The notes: generated by a model not told the origin, from the letters alone. Positions 17,488-27,469 are shown, counted from the stretch's first letter. The stretch: DNA of 64,000 nt from Azoarcus sp. (GCA_020725025.1 DYFV01000007.1:43804-107803); one strand, 5' to 3'. Numbers and translations are program-made.

Positions 17488-19131
17488 TCAGGCGCCCGGC
17501 TGGCGTCCGCCGGTGGTGCTGCGCCCGGCGTACTTGCGGCTGAGCTGCTGCATGAAGCCGGTGAGCGCATCCAGGCGCGGGTTGGTGGGGTCGAGGCGGC
17601 GGGTGCGTTCGATGAGCAGGCGCGCCTGCTGCATGAAGCGCTCGTTCCATCCCTCGTTCTCGATGTGGCGCAGCAGCGCCAGGGCGGCGTTGAAGAGCAC
17701 GTGGGGGTTGCCGGGCATCTTGTGCACGGCATTGATCATTTCCTGGACGGCGCCGCTGTAGTCGCCGGCCTGGGCCTTTTCCGCGCCGGCCGCGATCAGC
17801 GACTTGACCTCGGTATGCACGCGCCGCTCGAGCTCGTCGGAGAGCTCCTCCCGGCCCCGTTCGCGCAGCATCGCACGGGTGCTGGCGACGGTGCGCTCGT
17901 CCGCGGAGTTGCGCAGGATGTCCATCACGAGCTCGCTGCCCTCCGTCTCGAGCTCGTTGTCGAGACAGGCCTTGGCGAGTTCCTGACGCATCGCGATGGA
18001 CAGGCTGGAGGTGTCGGCGCCACCCTGGACGGCGGCGAGGAGCGCCGCCTGGGCGAGCTCCCGGTTGCCCGTCCGGGTATGGTAGAGCGCGCGCGAGAGC
18101 GAGGTGCACAGCGGTGTGCCGGCGAGTCCGTCCATCGAGCGCTCGAGGTCGCGGATCGTGCTTTCGGCTTCACTGACCCGTCCCTGGCCGAGCTGTGCCT
18201 TGACGAGCCGCACGTGGTCTTCCGGATCCCGGAAGTCGGAATACTTGCCCTTGCGGACGACCTCCGCAAGGGTTCGCTCGGCCGCCTGATGGTCGCCGAC
18301 GGCGAGCGAGACGTCTCCGTAGCGCCGCAGCCGTCCGATACGGTGCGGCGAAAGGCTCACGGCGCTGGCGAGCACCTCGCGCGCCTGTTCCAGCCGGCCC
18401 ATCTCCTCGTGAGTGCGTGCAAGCCAGTCGTAGGCATCGAGGAAGCGCGGGTTCTCGGCCACCAGGCCGCTGAGGATTTCGTCCGCCTCGTGGTACTGCT
18501 TGCGCGCGACGAGCGTCTTCGCCAGCCCCAGCCGCGCCCATGGCACCACCCGTGCTTTCAGGATCTCGCGGTAGAGGGACTCCGCCTCGTCGGTATGCCC
18601 GAGTGCGAGGTGCAACTCGGCACGCAACCGGAGGAAGTCGATCCGGTAACGGGGGTGTTCGTTTTCGCCCTGCACACATGCCTCGAGGGCTTCGGCCCTG
18701 TCGCCGGCCTCGATGAGGCGGTAAGCGGGCAGGAAGGCCTCGCGCTTGGCGAGGGCGCGCTGCAGGCGCGCGTGCAGAGTGTCTGGGGTGAGCGGCTTGA
18801 GGATGTAGTCATTGGGCGCGAGCTCGGCCGCGCTCATCACCCGCTCGTAGTTACGCTCGCCGGTGATCATGATGAAGAGCGTGGCGAGCGGGATGATCTC
18901 CTTGGTGCGCAGATCTTCGAGCAGATGCTGACCGTCCTGTCCCTCGCCCAGGTTGTACTCGCACAGGATGACGTCGAAGCGCTGCTCGCGCAGCTTGCGG
19001 ATCGCCATCCCCGCCGTAGGCGCGAACTGCACGCTGGATACGCCGTAGCTGTCGAGCATCGAGCGCAGCTGTCCGCGCATGCTCTGATTGGCTTCAATGA
19101 CCAGTACGCTGAGTCGTTCGAGATCGGTCAT
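17488..19131 (-). CDS. Response-regulator-like receiver domain fused to TPR repeats
   Basis: A 547-residue protein. Residues 6-125 form a CheY-like receiver domain, followed by tetratricopeptide repeats to the end (for example ALEACVQGENEHPRYRIDFL and EADEILSGLVAENPRF). In the receiver, Thr-90 and Lys-112 (ILKPL) are kept, but the phosphoacceptor position has Glu-58 (ILCEYNLGEG) instead of Asp and the acidic pocket is Glu-13 followed by Ala (VIEANQSM). It is therefore probably not phosphorylated and may be locked in one state. No DNA-binding or enzymatic output is seen; the repeats suggest partner binding. It lies between aspS and the RNase gene on the same strand. Confidence 0.85.
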   Translation of the reverse strand: MTDLERLSVLVIEANQSMRGQLRSMLDSYGVSSVQFAPTAGMAIRKLREQRFDVILCEYNLGEGQDGQHLLEDLRTKEIIPLATLFIMITGERNYERVMSAAELAPNDYILKPLTPDTLHARLQRALAKREAFLPAYRLIEAGDRAEALEACVQGENEHPRYRIDFLRLRAELHLALGHTDEAESLYREILKARVVPWARLGLAKTLVARKQYHEADEILSGLVAENPRFLDAYDWLARTHEEMGRLEQAREVLASAVSLSPHRIGRLRRYGDVSLAVGDHQAAERTLAEVVRKGKYSDFRDPEDHVRLVKAQLGQGRVSEAESTIRDLERSMDGLAGTPLCTSLSRALYHTRTGNRELAQAALLAAVQGGADTSSLSIAMRQELAKACLDNELETEGSELVMDILRNSADERTVASTRAMLRERGREELSDELERRVHTEVKSLIAAGAEKAQAGDYSGAVQEMINAVHKMPGNPHVLFNAALALLRHIENEGWNERFMQQARLLIERTRRLDPTNPRLDALTGFMQQLSRKYAGRSTTGGRQPGA

Positions 19132-19256
19132 GCGGATGCGGCGGTGAAAGGGCGGGCAAGGGCGCGCGATGCATCAGCTTACGGCATTTCCGCCAGTGTG
19201 CTGAAGGGGGCGATGACAATGTCCGCGACGTACGGCCCGGATCGGGCGGCAACCGG

Positions 19257-19283
19257 CGGGGGCGCGGCAATGCCGTGCCCCCG
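19257..19283 (-). terminator. Hairpin downstream of aspS
   Basis: A 12-base stem (one G-T pair) with a 3-base AAT loop starts 17 bases after the aspS stop. No T-run follows on the minus strand, so it may pause or stabilise the RNA rather than terminate alone. Confidence 0.45.
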
Positions 19284-19299
19284 CCCGGCCGGGCGTCGA

Positions 19300-21099
19300 T
19301 CAGCCCTTGGCGACTTCCACCTGGGTTTCCACCTTCTGGCGCAGGCGGACATGCAGCTCGCGCAGCTGCTTCTCGTCGACCTCGCTCGGCGCGTCGGTGA
19401 GCAGGCACTGCGCCCGCTGCGTCTTGGGGAAGGCGATGACGTCGCGGATCGACTCCGCACCGGTCATCAGCGTGACGATGCGGTCCAGGCCGAAGGCAAG
19501 GCCGCCATGCGGGGGGGCGCCGTACTTGAGCGCGTCGAGCAGGAAGCCGAACTTCGCCTGGGCCTCCTCCTCGCCGATGTTGAGCGCACGGAACACCTTG
19601 CTCTGCATGTCGGCGCGATGGATACGCACCGAGCCGCCGCCGATCTCCCAGCCGTTCAGTGCCAGGTCGTAGGCCTTGGCGAGGCAGGCCCCGGGATCGG
19701 TCTCGAGAAGGTCCACATGCTCGTCCTTGGGCGAGGTGAAGGGGTGGTGGCAGGCGACCCAGCGCTTGTCTTCCTCGTCGTACTCGAACATCGGGAAGTC
19801 GACCACCCACACCGGGGTCCATTCGGCGCCGCTCACGTAGCCCTTTTCGTGGCCCAGCTTCACCCGCAGGGCGCCCAGCGCATCATTGACGACCTTGGTC
19901 TTGTCGGCACCGAAGAAGATGAGGTCGCCCGACTGCGCGCCGGTGCGCTCGAGGATGGCGGTGAGCGCCTGCTCGTGCAGGTTCTTGACGATGGGCGACT
20001 GCAGGCCTTCCTCGTTGGGCTTGGCGACGTCGTTGACCTTGATGTAGGCCAGGCCCTTGGCACCGTAGATGCCGACGAACCTGGTGTACTCGTCGATCTC
20101 GCCCCGGGTGAGGCTGGCGCCGCCGGGCACCCGCAGGGCCGCGACGCGTCCGCCGCTGTTTGCGGGGCCCGAGAACACCTTGAAGGCGACGTCGCGGACG
20201 ACGTCGGTGACTTCGGTGAGCTCCAGGGTGACGCGCAGGTCGGGCTTGTCCGAGCCGTAGCGGCGCATCGCCTCGGCGAAGGTGATGCGCGGGAAGGGCG
20301 AGGGCAGCTCCACCGCGAGGGCTTCCTTGAAGACGAAGCGGATCATCTCCTCGATGATGGCGGTGATCTGGGTCTCGTCGAGGAAGGAGGTCTCGATATC
20401 GACCTGGGTGAACTCGGGCTGGCGGTCGGCGCGCAGGTCCTCGTCCCGGAAGCACTTGGTGATCTGGTAGTAGCGGTCGAAGCCGGCCACCATCAGGAGC
20501 TGCTTGAAGAGCTGGGGCGACTGGGGCAGGGCGAAGAACTGGCCCGGATGGACGCGCGAGGGCACGAGGTAGTCGCGCGCGCCCTCCGGGGTGCTCTTGG
20601 TGAGCATGGGCGTCTCGACGTCGATGAAGCCCTGCGCGTCGAGGAAGCGGCGGAAGGCCATCGCCACCTTGTAGCGCAGCATCAGGTTCTTCTGCATCTG
20701 CGGGCGGCGCAGGTCGATCACCCGGTGGGTGAGGCGCACGTTCTCCGAGAGCTTGTCCTCGTCGAGCTGGAAGGGCGGCGTCGCAGCGCTGTTGAGCACC
20801 TCGATGTCCTGCGCGAGGACCTCGATTTCGCCCGAGGTGAGGTTCGGGTTCTCGGTACCCGCGGGGCGGCGGCGCACCCTGCCGGTGAGCTTCAGTACGA
20901 ACTCGTTACGGACCGACTCGGCCGTGCGGAACATCTCCGGGCGGTCCGGATCGCACACCACCTGCACCAGGCCCTCGCGGTCGCGCAGGTCGATGAAGAT
21001 CACACCTCCGTGATCGCGGCGGCGGTGCACCCAGCCGCACAGGGTGACGGTCTGGTCGAGGTCGGCGGCGGTGACGTGGCCGCAGTAATGGGTTCGCAT
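19300..21099 (-). CDS. aspS: Aspartyl-tRNA synthetase, probably non-discriminating
   Basis: A 599-residue class II synthetase of the bacterial type: N-terminal OB-fold anticodon domain (about 1-105), catalytic domain with the inserted GAD domain, and motif 3 near [10 protein letters not shown]. The anticodon domain carries His-30 (RRRDHGG) and Gly-81 (RRPAGTENP); in Pseudomonas aeruginosa AspRS the equivalent His-31 and Gly-82 go with charging both tRNA-Asp and tRNA-Asn. This enzyme therefore probably also makes Asp-tRNA-Asn, to be amidated by GatCAB, which is not in this window. It lies downstream of the DUF502 gene with about 45 bases between, a conserved betaproteobacterial arrangement. 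Confidence 0.97.
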   Translation of the reverse strand: MRTHYCGHVTAADLDQTVTLCGWVHRRRDHGGVIFIDLRDREGLVQVVCDPDRPEMFRTAESVRNEFVLKLTGRVRRRPAGTENPNLTSGEIEVLAQDIEVLNSAATPPFQLDEDKLSENVRLTHRVIDLRRPQMQKNLMLRYKVAMAFRRFLDAQGFIDVETPMLTKSTPEGARDYLVPSRVHPGQFFALPQSPQLFKQLLMVAGFDRYYQITKCFRDEDLRADRQPEFTQVDIETSFLDETQITAIIEEMIRFVFKEALAVELPSPFPRITFAEAMRRYGSDKPDLRVTLELTEVTDVVRDVAFKVFSGPANSGGRVAALRVPGGASLTRGEIDEYTRFVGIYGAKGLAYIKVNDVAKPNEEGLQSPIVKNLHEQALTAILERTGAQSGDLIFFGADKTKVVNDALGALRVKLGHEKGYVSGAEWTPVWVVDFPMFEYDEEDKRWVACHHPFTSPKDEHVDLLETDPGACLAKAYDLALNGWEIGGGSVRIHRADMQSKVFRALNIGEEEAQAKFGFLLDALKYGAPPHGGLAFGLDRIVTLMTGAESIRDVIAFPKTQRAQCLLTDAPSEVDEKQLRELHVRLRQKVETQVEVAKG

Positions 21100-21143
21100 G
21101 GTCTCAGTTCCGGAACGAAGGCGCGGCCCGGCGGGCCGCGGGG

Positions 21144-21770
21144 TTACTCATTGAGCAGCGCGGCACGCTCGGCGCGCGCGCGGCGGGGCGGGGTGACCAC
21201 CCCCATCGAGATGATGTACTTGAGCGCCTCGTCGACGCTCATGTCGAGCTCGATCACGTCTTCCCTCGGCATCATCAGGAAGAAGCCCGAGGTCGGATTG
21301 GGCGTGGTAGGCACGTAGACGCTGACGTGCTCGCCCTTCAGGTGATTGACCGCGTCCCCGCCGGGCAGGCCGGTGAGGAAGGCGATGGTCCACGAGCCGT
21401 GACGCGGATACTGCACGAGCAGGGCCTTGCGAAAGGCTTGGCCGCTACTGGAGAAAAGCGTGTCGGAGACCTGCTTCACGCCTCCGTAGAGCGAGTTCAC
21501 CACCGGGATGCGCGTAAGCAGGTTCTCCCAGAAGCGCAGCAACCGCATACCGATCACGTTGGCGGCGACCAGCCCCGTGCCGAGCACGATCAGCACGCTC
21601 ATGAGCAGGCCGAGGCCCGGTACGTTGAAGCCGAACATCGTCCGCGGCTGCAGGCCGTCGGGCAGCCACTCGATGATCTGATCGAGGGTGCCCACGATCC
21701 AGGCCAGCACCATGAAGGTGATGGCCAGCGGAATCCAGATCAGCAGCCCGGTGATGAAGTATTTTTTCAC
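21144..21770 (-). CDS. DUF502 family inner-membrane protein
   Basis: A 208-residue protein with two hydrophobic segments, residues about 5-25 and 50-75 ([21 protein letters not shown]). The rest, with [15 protein letters not shown] and [20 protein letters not shown], is strongly conserved in the family. The function is unknown; it may concern membrane or envelope homeostasis. The frame starts at ATG 21770, 16 bases after the fmdB-family gene, and is followed by aspS, a gene order kept in many betaproteobacteria. Confidence 0.93.
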   Translation of the reverse strand: MKKYFITGLLIWIPLAITFMVLAWIVGTLDQIIEWLPDGLQPRTMFGFNVPGLGLLMSVLIVLGTGLVAANVIGMRLLRFWENLLTRIPVVNSLYGGVKQVSDTLFSSSGQAFRKALLVQYPRHGSWTIAFLTGLPGGDAVNHLKGEHVSVYVPTTPNPTSGFFLMMPREDVIELDMSVDEALKYIISMGVVTPPRRARAERAALLNE

Positions 21771-21786
21771 GTGGCGGGGCCGTACC

Positions 21787-22059
21787 TCAGCCGGGGTGAC
21801 AGGCGCAGGCGCCGCCGCAGCCGCCGGCCGCCGGGGCCGCCGTCTCGCTCGCCGCGGGCTTGGCCGCCTGGGCGCTGCCGCCCTTGAAGTCGGTGGCGTA
21901 CCAGCCGGTCCCCTTGAGCTGGAAGCCGGCCGCGGAGACCAGCTTCTTGTAGCTCGCCGCGCCGCACGCGGGGCATTCGGACAGCGGCGCGTCGCTCATC
22001 TTCTGGATGTGTTCCTTCTGGAACCCGCAACTGTCGCAACGATATTCGTAGATGGGCAT
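21787..22059 (-). CDS. FmdB-type zinc-ribbon protein
   Basis: A 90-residue protein. The N-terminal 45 residues form a zinc ribbon with CDSC and CPAC pairs (MPIYEYRCDSCG start), as in the FmdB/CxxC regulatory-protein family. The C-terminal third is Ala-rich and ends in a Cys/Gly cluster, GGCGGACACHPG. Members of the family are small proteins of unclear function, some named as regulators of formamidase. It is the first gene of the fmdB-DUF502-aspS group. The upstream gap to pilD (162 bases) has no recognisable promoter or gene. Confidence 0.92.
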   Translation of the reverse strand: MPIYEYRCDSCGFQKEHIQKMSDAPLSECPACGAASYKKLVSAAGFQLKGTGWYATDFKGGSAQAAKPAASETAAPAAGGCGGACACHPG

Positions 22060-22221
22060 GACAACCTCCAGAAAACAAGCGCGTAAGTCTAGCGCAATGC
22101 AGCATGGCGGAGAAGCGAGCCCCCGGATGGTGGAGCCGCCGTTCGACGCGCTAGATGGGGGCGGAGCGTAGCGGTTTCAAGCCCGGACCGGCGGGTGCCG
22201 TCGTTCGCTGAGGCGTGGGGC

Positions 22222-23073
22222 TTACAGGCTGCCGAGATAGTACTTCGTGAGCGCGTCGCCCCAGAAGAGCGCCAGTACGCCGGCGGCGGCGAGATAGGGG
22301 CCGAAGGGAATGGGGACGTTCCGGCCGTGGCGGGTGAGCGCGATCAGACCGATGCCGACCACGGCGCCGACGAGGGAGGAGAACAGGATGGTGAGCGGAA
22401 GCATCTGCCAGCCCAGCCAGGCGCCGATCGCCGCCAGCAGCTTGAAGTCGCCGTAGCCCATGCCTTCCTTGCCCGTGGCGAGCTTGAACAGCCAGTACAC
22501 GGACCAGAGGACGAGGTAGCCGGCCATGGCGCCGACGACCGCGCTGGGCAACTCGGCGTAGGTCGCGCCGAGGTTGAAGGCGAGTCCCAGCCACAGCAGC
22601 GGCAGGGTGAGGTTGTCGGGCAGGAGCTGGGTGTCGAGGTCGATGAAGGCGAGCGCGATCATCGCCCACAGGAAGAGCAGGGCGCCGGCCGCGGCGAGCC
22701 CGAAACCGAAATGCCAGCCGGCATAGCCTGAAAGGACGGCCGTCAGGAGCTCGACCACCGGATAGCGGCGATCGATAGGGGCGTTGCAATGGCGGCAGCG
22801 GCCGCGAAGCCAGAGGTAGCTCACCACCGGGACGTTCTCCAGTGCCGTGATGAGATGACCGCAGTGCGGACAGCGCGAGCGCGGGGTGGCGAGATTGAAG
22901 CGCTCCTGCTCGGGCGGCGGCTCGCCGCGCAGCTCGGCGGCCTGGGCGTGCCACTCGCGTTCCATCATCCGGGGCAGGCGGTAGATGACGACGTTGAGAA
23001 AGCTCCCGACGAAGAGGCCGACAAGCGCGGCGAGGGCGGCGAAGACGAGCGGATCTTGGAGCAGTTCGAGCAT
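22222..23073 (-). CDS. pilD: Prepilin peptidase / N-methyltransferase
   Basis: A 283-residue inner-membrane enzyme that cleaves the leader of type IV prepilins and methylates the new N-terminus. The N-terminal domain has two Cys pairs, CPHC and CRHC (near residues 70-96). The catalytic aspartates of the GxGD family are in IDLDTQLLPD and GYGDFKLLAAIGAWLG. About eight hydrophobic segments follow. It is the last gene of the pilB-pilC-pilD group, about 55 bases after pilC; the gap holds a GC hairpin at 23094-23118. Confidence 0.97.
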   Translation of the reverse strand: MLELLQDPLVFAALAALVGLFVGSFLNVVIYRLPRMMEREWHAQAAELRGEPPPEQERFNLATPRSRCPHCGHLITALENVPVVSYLWLRGRCRHCNAPIDRRYPVVELLTAVLSGYAGWHFGFGLAAAGALLFLWAMIALAFIDLDTQLLPDNLTLPLLWLGLAFNLGATYAELPSAVVGAMAGYLVLWSVYWLFKLATGKEGMGYGDFKLLAAIGAWLGWQMLPLTILFSSLVGAVVGIGLIALTRHGRNVPIPFGPYLAAAGVLALFWGDALTKYYLGSL

Positions 23074-23128
23074 GGAGTAATAGGGAGCGGACGGCCCGGC
23101 GCGGATCGCGCGCCGGGCGGGAGGCAGG

Positions 23129-24364
23129 TCAGACGACCTGGCCGAGCTTGAAGATGGGCAGATACATGGCGACCACGAGGCCGCCGATCACCACGCCCAG
23201 GAACACCATGATGATGGGCTCGAGCAGGGTGGACAGGCCGGCCACCGCGTCATCGACCTCCTGCTCGTAGAAGTCGGCGACCTTGCTCAGCATGGAGTCG
23301 AGCTGGCCCGACTCCTCGCCGATGGCGACCATCTGTACCACCATGGTGGGGAACACGTTGGCGTTCTGCATCGACACCGTGAGACTGGTGCCGGTGCTGA
23401 CCTCGGTCTGGATCTGCTTGGTGGCGGTGAGATAGATGTAGTTGCCCGAGGCGCCGCCGACGGATTCGAGCGCCTCCACCAGCGGGACGCCGGCGGCGAA
23501 CATCGTCGACAAGGTCCGCGCCCAGCGCGCCACTGTCGCCTTGCGGATGATGTCGCCCACCACGGGCAGCTGCAGCACCACGCGGTCGACCATGATCTGC
23601 ATGGCGGTCGAGCGTTTGTAAGTGGCACTGATGCCGAGGATGATGCCGATGAGCGCACCGAAGATCAGGTACCAGTTCGCCACGAAGGCGTCCGACATGG
23701 CGATCACCAGCAGGGTGGGCGCGGGCAGGTCGGCACCGAAGCTGGTGAACACGTTCTTGAACTCGGGGATGACGAACAGCATCATCACCGCGATGACCAC
23801 GAAGGCCACTACCACCACCGCGATGGGATAGAACAGCGCGGACTTGATCTTGCTCTTGATCGCCAGGATCTTTTCCTTGTAGGTGGCGATGCGGTCGAGC
23901 AGGTTGTCGAGGATACCGGCCTGCTCGCCGGCGGCGACCAGGTTGCAGAACAGCTTGTCGAAATGAGCGGGATGCTTGCTGAACGCCTGCGACAGGCTGG
24001 AGCCCGTCTCCACGTCGTTGCGCACGTCGTTGAGGAGCCGTGCGAGGCTCGGATTTCCCGAACCCTTGATGCCGATGTCGAAGGCCTGCAGCAGGGGCAC
24101 ACCCGATTTCATCATGGTGGCGAGCTGACGGGTGAAGAGCGCGATGTCCTTTTCGGTGATCTTGTGACCCCGGGACATCTTCTGCTTCTTGACCTTGGTG
24201 ACCAGTACCCCCTGGCGGCGCAGGGTGGCCTGCACGACCGCTTCGCCGGTGGTGCGCATTTCGCCGCGCACGATGCGGCCGTTCTTGTCCTTGCCTTCCC
24301 AGCTGTAGAGGCTCTCCCGGGAGGCGGTCGGTGCCGGTCGCCTGGCTGTGGTGGTGGTCGCCAT
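23129..24364 (-). CDS. pilC: Type IV pilus inner-membrane platform protein
   Basis: A 411-residue protein with two repeated T2SSF domains (about residues 75-200 and 280-400) and three transmembrane segments, including FYPIAVVVVAFVVIAVMMLFV and the terminal FLGVVIGGLVVAMYLPIF. Typical PilC motifs LFTRQLATMMKSGVPLLQAF and IGEESGQLDSML are seen. It links the cytoplasmic ATPases to the pilin subunits. ATG at 24364 is used because the protein begins there at the usual length; the frame is open further upstream into pilB. Confidence 0.97.
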   Translation of the reverse strand: MATTTTARRPAPTASRESLYSWEGKDKNGRIVRGEMRTTGEAVVQATLRRQGVLVTKVKKQKMSRGHKITEKDIALFTRQLATMMKSGVPLLQAFDIGIKGSGNPSLARLLNDVRNDVETGSSLSQAFSKHPAHFDKLFCNLVAAGEQAGILDNLLDRIATYKEKILAIKSKIKSALFYPIAVVVVAFVVIAVMMLFVIPEFKNVFTSFGADLPAPTLLVIAMSDAFVANWYLIFGALIGIILGISATYKRSTAMQIMVDRVVLQLPVVGDIIRKATVARWARTLSTMFAAGVPLVEALESVGGASGNYIYLTATKQIQTEVSTGTSLTVSMQNANVFPTMVVQMVAIGEESGQLDSMLSKVADFYEQEVDDAVAGLSTLLEPIIMVFLGVVIGGLVVAMYLPIFKLGQVV

Positions 24365-24381
24365 GAAGTTTTCCCCGAATC

Positions 24382-26097
24382 CTATTCGTTGGTGGTGGCG
24401 AGCACCTCTTCGAGAGAGGTGACACCCTGCTTGACCTTGAGCAGGCCGGATTGGCGCAGGTCGCGCACGCCTTCGCGCTGCGCCTGGGCCGCGATGTCCA
24501 TCGAATTGCCGTTGGTCATGATGATGTGGGCGATCTCCTCGGAAATCGGCATCACCTGGTAGATGCCCACGCGACCCTTGTAGCCGGAGCCCTTGCAGCG
24601 CTCGCAGCCGACCGGGCCGTAGGGCTGCCAGCTGCCGTCGAGGTCGTCGCCGGAGAAGCCAGCCTGCAGGAGCGCCTCGACCGGGATGTCGACCGGCTGC
24701 TTGCAGGTGCACAGCCTCCGTGCCAGGCGCTGGGCAGTGATCATGATGACCGACGAGGCGATGTTGAACGGCGCCACCCCCATGTTGCGCAGGCGCTCGA
24801 GGGTGCCCGGCGCATCGTTGGTGTGCAGGGTGGACAGCACCAGGTGGCCGGTCTGCGCGGCCTTGACCGAGATCTCGGCCGTCTCCAGGTCGCGGATTTC
24901 ACCCACCATGATCACGTCCGGATCCTGGCGGAGGAAGGCGCGCAGCGCCGCTGCGAAGGTGAGGCCCGCCTTCTCGTTGACGTTCACCTGGTTGATGCCG
25001 GCGAGGTTGATTTCGGCCGGATCTTCCGCAGTGGAGATGTTTACCCCGGGTTTGTTGAGCAGGTTGAGACAGGTGTAGAGCGAGACCGTCTTGCCCGAGC
25101 CGGTCGGACCGGTGACGAGGATCATCCCGTAGGGGCGCTCGACCGCATCGAGCAGCGCCTTCTTCTGTTCCGGTTCGTACCCCAGGGCGTCGACGCCCAG
25201 CATGGCCGAGGACGGATCGAGGATTCGCATCACGATCTTCTCGCCGTGCAGCGTAGGCAGCGAGGAGACCCGGAAATCGATCGCCTTGGTCTTGGACAGC
25301 ACCAGCTTCATGCGCCCGTCCTGGGGCACGCGCTTTTCGGAGATGTCCAGGCGCGAGATGACCTTGATGCGGGCGGCGATCTTCTCCTTGAGCACCAACG
25401 GCGGCTGTGCCACCTCGCGCAGGATGCCGTCGGTGCGCACGCGGATGCGGTAGAACTTCTCGTAGGGCTCGAAGTGGATGTCGGAGGCGCCTTCGTTGAT
25501 CGCGTCGATCAGCACCTTCTGGATGAAGCGCACCACCGGCGCATCATCGACCTCCTGTCCGGCGTCCTCGCTCGACTGCTCGCTCGGGCCCTCCTGCTGC
25601 AGGAGGTCCATGTCGAACTCCTCGCCGGTGAGGTCCTTGAGCGTCTGCTCGGTGGACTCGGCGAGGGATTCGGCGAGCTTGGCGAGGCGGTCCGCTTCGG
25701 CCACCACGAGGTCGACCTGCAGGCCGGTCTGGAAGCGGATCTCGTCCAGCGCCCGCATGTTCGAGGGGTCGGCGACCGCCACCACCAGCCGATTCTGGCG
25801 CTTGCCCAGCGCCACCACCTGGTGCTTGGCCATCAGCTTGCGGTCGATGGCGTCGCGCGGAATGGCGGCGCGGTCGACGGCGGCGATGTCGATCAGCGGG
25901 TAGCCGAAGGTTTCCGCCGCAAAGCGCGCGATCTCGCGGGTGCTGACGAGCTTGCGCTGGGCCAGCTCGAGCAGGAAGCCGTTGGCGACCCCCGGTGCCG
26001 CCGTGGTGCACGACACGGCGTCGGCCTCGGAGAGCCGTCCGTGCTGTATCAGTGCCCGGGCGAGGCCGCTTACCGCGGTCTGGGGATTTGCCGCCAT
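24382..26097 (-). CDS. pilB: Type IV pilus assembly ATPase
   Basis: A 571-residue hexameric secretion ATPase that powers pilus extension. The N-terminal MshEN-type domains cover about residues 1-180. Then come Walker A GPTGSGKTVSLYT (near 330), the Asp box, Walker B GEIRDLETAEISVKAAQTGH and a tetracysteine zinc site, CTCKQP with CERCKGSGYKG (near 490-530). It is the first gene of pilB-pilC-pilD. The upstream gap to the CorC-type gene (76 bases) is relatively AT-rich and probably contains the promoter, but no clear -35/-10 pair could be assigned. Confidence 0.98.
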   Translation of the reverse strand: MAANPQTAVSGLARALIQHGRLSEADAVSCTTAAPGVANGFLLELAQRKLVSTREIARFAAETFGYPLIDIAAVDRAAIPRDAIDRKLMAKHQVVALGKRQNRLVVAVADPSNMRALDEIRFQTGLQVDLVVAEADRLAKLAESLAESTEQTLKDLTGEEFDMDLLQQEGPSEQSSEDAGQEVDDAPVVRFIQKVLIDAINEGASDIHFEPYEKFYRIRVRTDGILREVAQPPLVLKEKIAARIKVISRLDISEKRVPQDGRMKLVLSKTKAIDFRVSSLPTLHGEKIVMRILDPSSAMLGVDALGYEPEQKKALLDAVERPYGMILVTGPTGSGKTVSLYTCLNLLNKPGVNISTAEDPAEINLAGINQVNVNEKAGLTFAAALRAFLRQDPDVIMVGEIRDLETAEISVKAAQTGHLVLSTLHTNDAPGTLERLRNMGVAPFNIASSVIMITAQRLARRLCTCKQPVDIPVEALLQAGFSGDDLDGSWQPYGPVGCERCKGSGYKGRVGIYQVMPISEEIAHIIMTNGNSMDIAAQAQREGVRDLRQSGLLKVKQGVTSLEEVLATTNE

Positions 26098-26173
26098 TAC
26101 CAGCTCTTAATTAACTGACATTCGATCTTGCACGGCATGCCCTTGGTTGTAAAGGGGGTAGTGCCGGACGGTA

Positions 26174-27469
26174 TCATTCGGCCGATGGTTCGCCGGACTC
26201 TCCGCTGGCGGGGCGAAAAAGGCGCGCCGTGCGGACCATCCTGTCCTCCGTCTGCACCACTTCGATCGGCACTCCGTTGATGCGCATCGACAGCCCGGCC
26301 TCGGGAATGTCCTGCAGATACTCCACGATGAGCCCGTTGAGCGTCTTCGGGCCATCCACCGGGAGCTCGAGCCCGAGCCGGCGGTTGAGTTCGCGCAGGT
26401 TCTGGCCGCCGTCGACCAGCACGCTGCCGTCCGGCCCCCAGCGCAGCTTGCCCGCGGTCTCCGGGAGGCTGGTGGTGAACTTGCCGATCAGTTCCTCGAT
26501 GATGTCCTCGAGGGTCACGAGGCCCAGCAACTCGCCGTACTCGTCCACCACGAGGGCGAGCCGTTGGTGGTTCTCCTGGAAGAACTGCAACTGCGAGTAC
26601 ACCGGCGTGTCGGCCGGGATGAAGTAGGGTTTGGCGACCACTTCGCGGATGGATGCCACGTCGAAGCCCGCCTCCACGGTTCGTCCGAGCAGACGGCGCA
26701 GGTGCAGGATGCCGATGACGCGATCGGTGTTGCCGTCGAAGACCGGCAGGCGCGTGTGGTAGCTGGTGGCGATGTGGTTGCGGATCTCGTCCTCCGGGGC
26801 GGCGAGGTCGATGGCCTCGATCGCGCCGCGGGGCGTCATCACGTCCTCCACCGTGATGTGCTCCAGGTCGAAGAGGTTAACCAGGATGCTGCGGTGCTTT
26901 TGCGGGATGAAGTGGCCCGATTCGAGCACCATGGTGCGCAGCTCCTCCATGGAGAGGCTGGCTGCGTGGGATTCTCCCTTGCGCTTGAGGCGCATGAGCC
27001 ACAGCAGGCCCGATACGAAAAGGTTTATGAACCAGACCGCCGGGTGGCTGACTCGCAGCAGCCCGGTGAGCGGGTAGCTCGCGATGAGGGCGAGACGGTC
27101 GGCGTAGGTCGCACCGATCACCTTCGGTGTGATCTCGGAGAAAACGAGGATGAGGAAGGTGAGCACCACCGTTCCGACCCCGAGAGCCCAGCGTTCGTCG
27201 CCGAAGAGTTCGATGGTGATCACGCTCGAGAGCGTGGCGGCTCCGATGTTCACCAGGTTGTTGAAAAGGAGGATGACGCCGAGGAGACGGTCGGTCTGGG
27301 CGAGCAGGTCGACGGCGAGCTGAGCGCCACGGTGCCCGCTCGCGGCCAGCGATCGCAACCGATAGCGGTTCGAGGCCATCATGACCGTCTCGGTCATCGA
27401 GAACAGTGCGGAGATGACGAGCAGCAGGGCCAGCGCGGAAAACTGCGTCGCCAGGGAGATGTCTGTCAC
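26174..27469 (-). CDS. HlyC/CorC (CNNM-type) transporter, CorE/YfjD-like
   Basis: A 431-residue protein with an N-terminal DUF21/CNNM membrane domain of four segments (residues about 5-175), two CBS domains (about 200-330, including DVMTPRGAIEAID and VVDEYGELLGLVTLEDIIEELIGK) and a C-terminal CorC/HlyC domain. The family is linked to magnesium and cobalt efflux or resistance. It is followed upstream on the same strand by a YpjD-like gene and then divergent ffh; the same neighbours (yfjD, ypjD, ffh) occur in E. coli, which supports the call. Confidence 0.94.
   Translation of the reverse strand: MTDISLATQFSALALLLVISALFSMTETVMMASNRYRLRSLAASGHRGAQLAVDLLAQTDRLLGVILLFNNLVNIGAATLSSVITIELFGDERWALGVGTVVLTFLILVFSEITPKVIGATYADRLALIASYPLTGLLRVSHPAVWFINLFVSGLLWLMRLKRKGESHAASLSMEELRTMVLESGHFIPQKHRSILVNLFDLEHITVEDVMTPRGAIEAIDLAAPEDEIRNHIATSYHTRLPVFDGNTDRVIGILHLRRLLGRTVEAGFDVASIREVVAKPYFIPADTPVYSQLQFFQENHQRLALVVDEYGELLGLVTLEDIIEELIGKFTTSLPETAGKLRWGPDGSVLVDGGQNLRELNRRLGLELPVDGPKTLNGLIVEYLQDIPEAGLSMRINGVPIEVVQTEDRMVRTARLFRPASGESGEPSAE

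Noticed and set aside
17464..21318. A plus-strand open frame of almost 3.9 kb opposite the receiver-TPR gene and aspS
   Set aside because: It covers two well-supported minus-strand genes, and its composition (rich in Glu, Gly, Leu, Val, Arg) is the usual antisense shadow.
26098..26173. A sigma-54 site before pilB (GGCAC at the right place)
   Set aside because: The GC of the -12 element is missing at the needed spacing.
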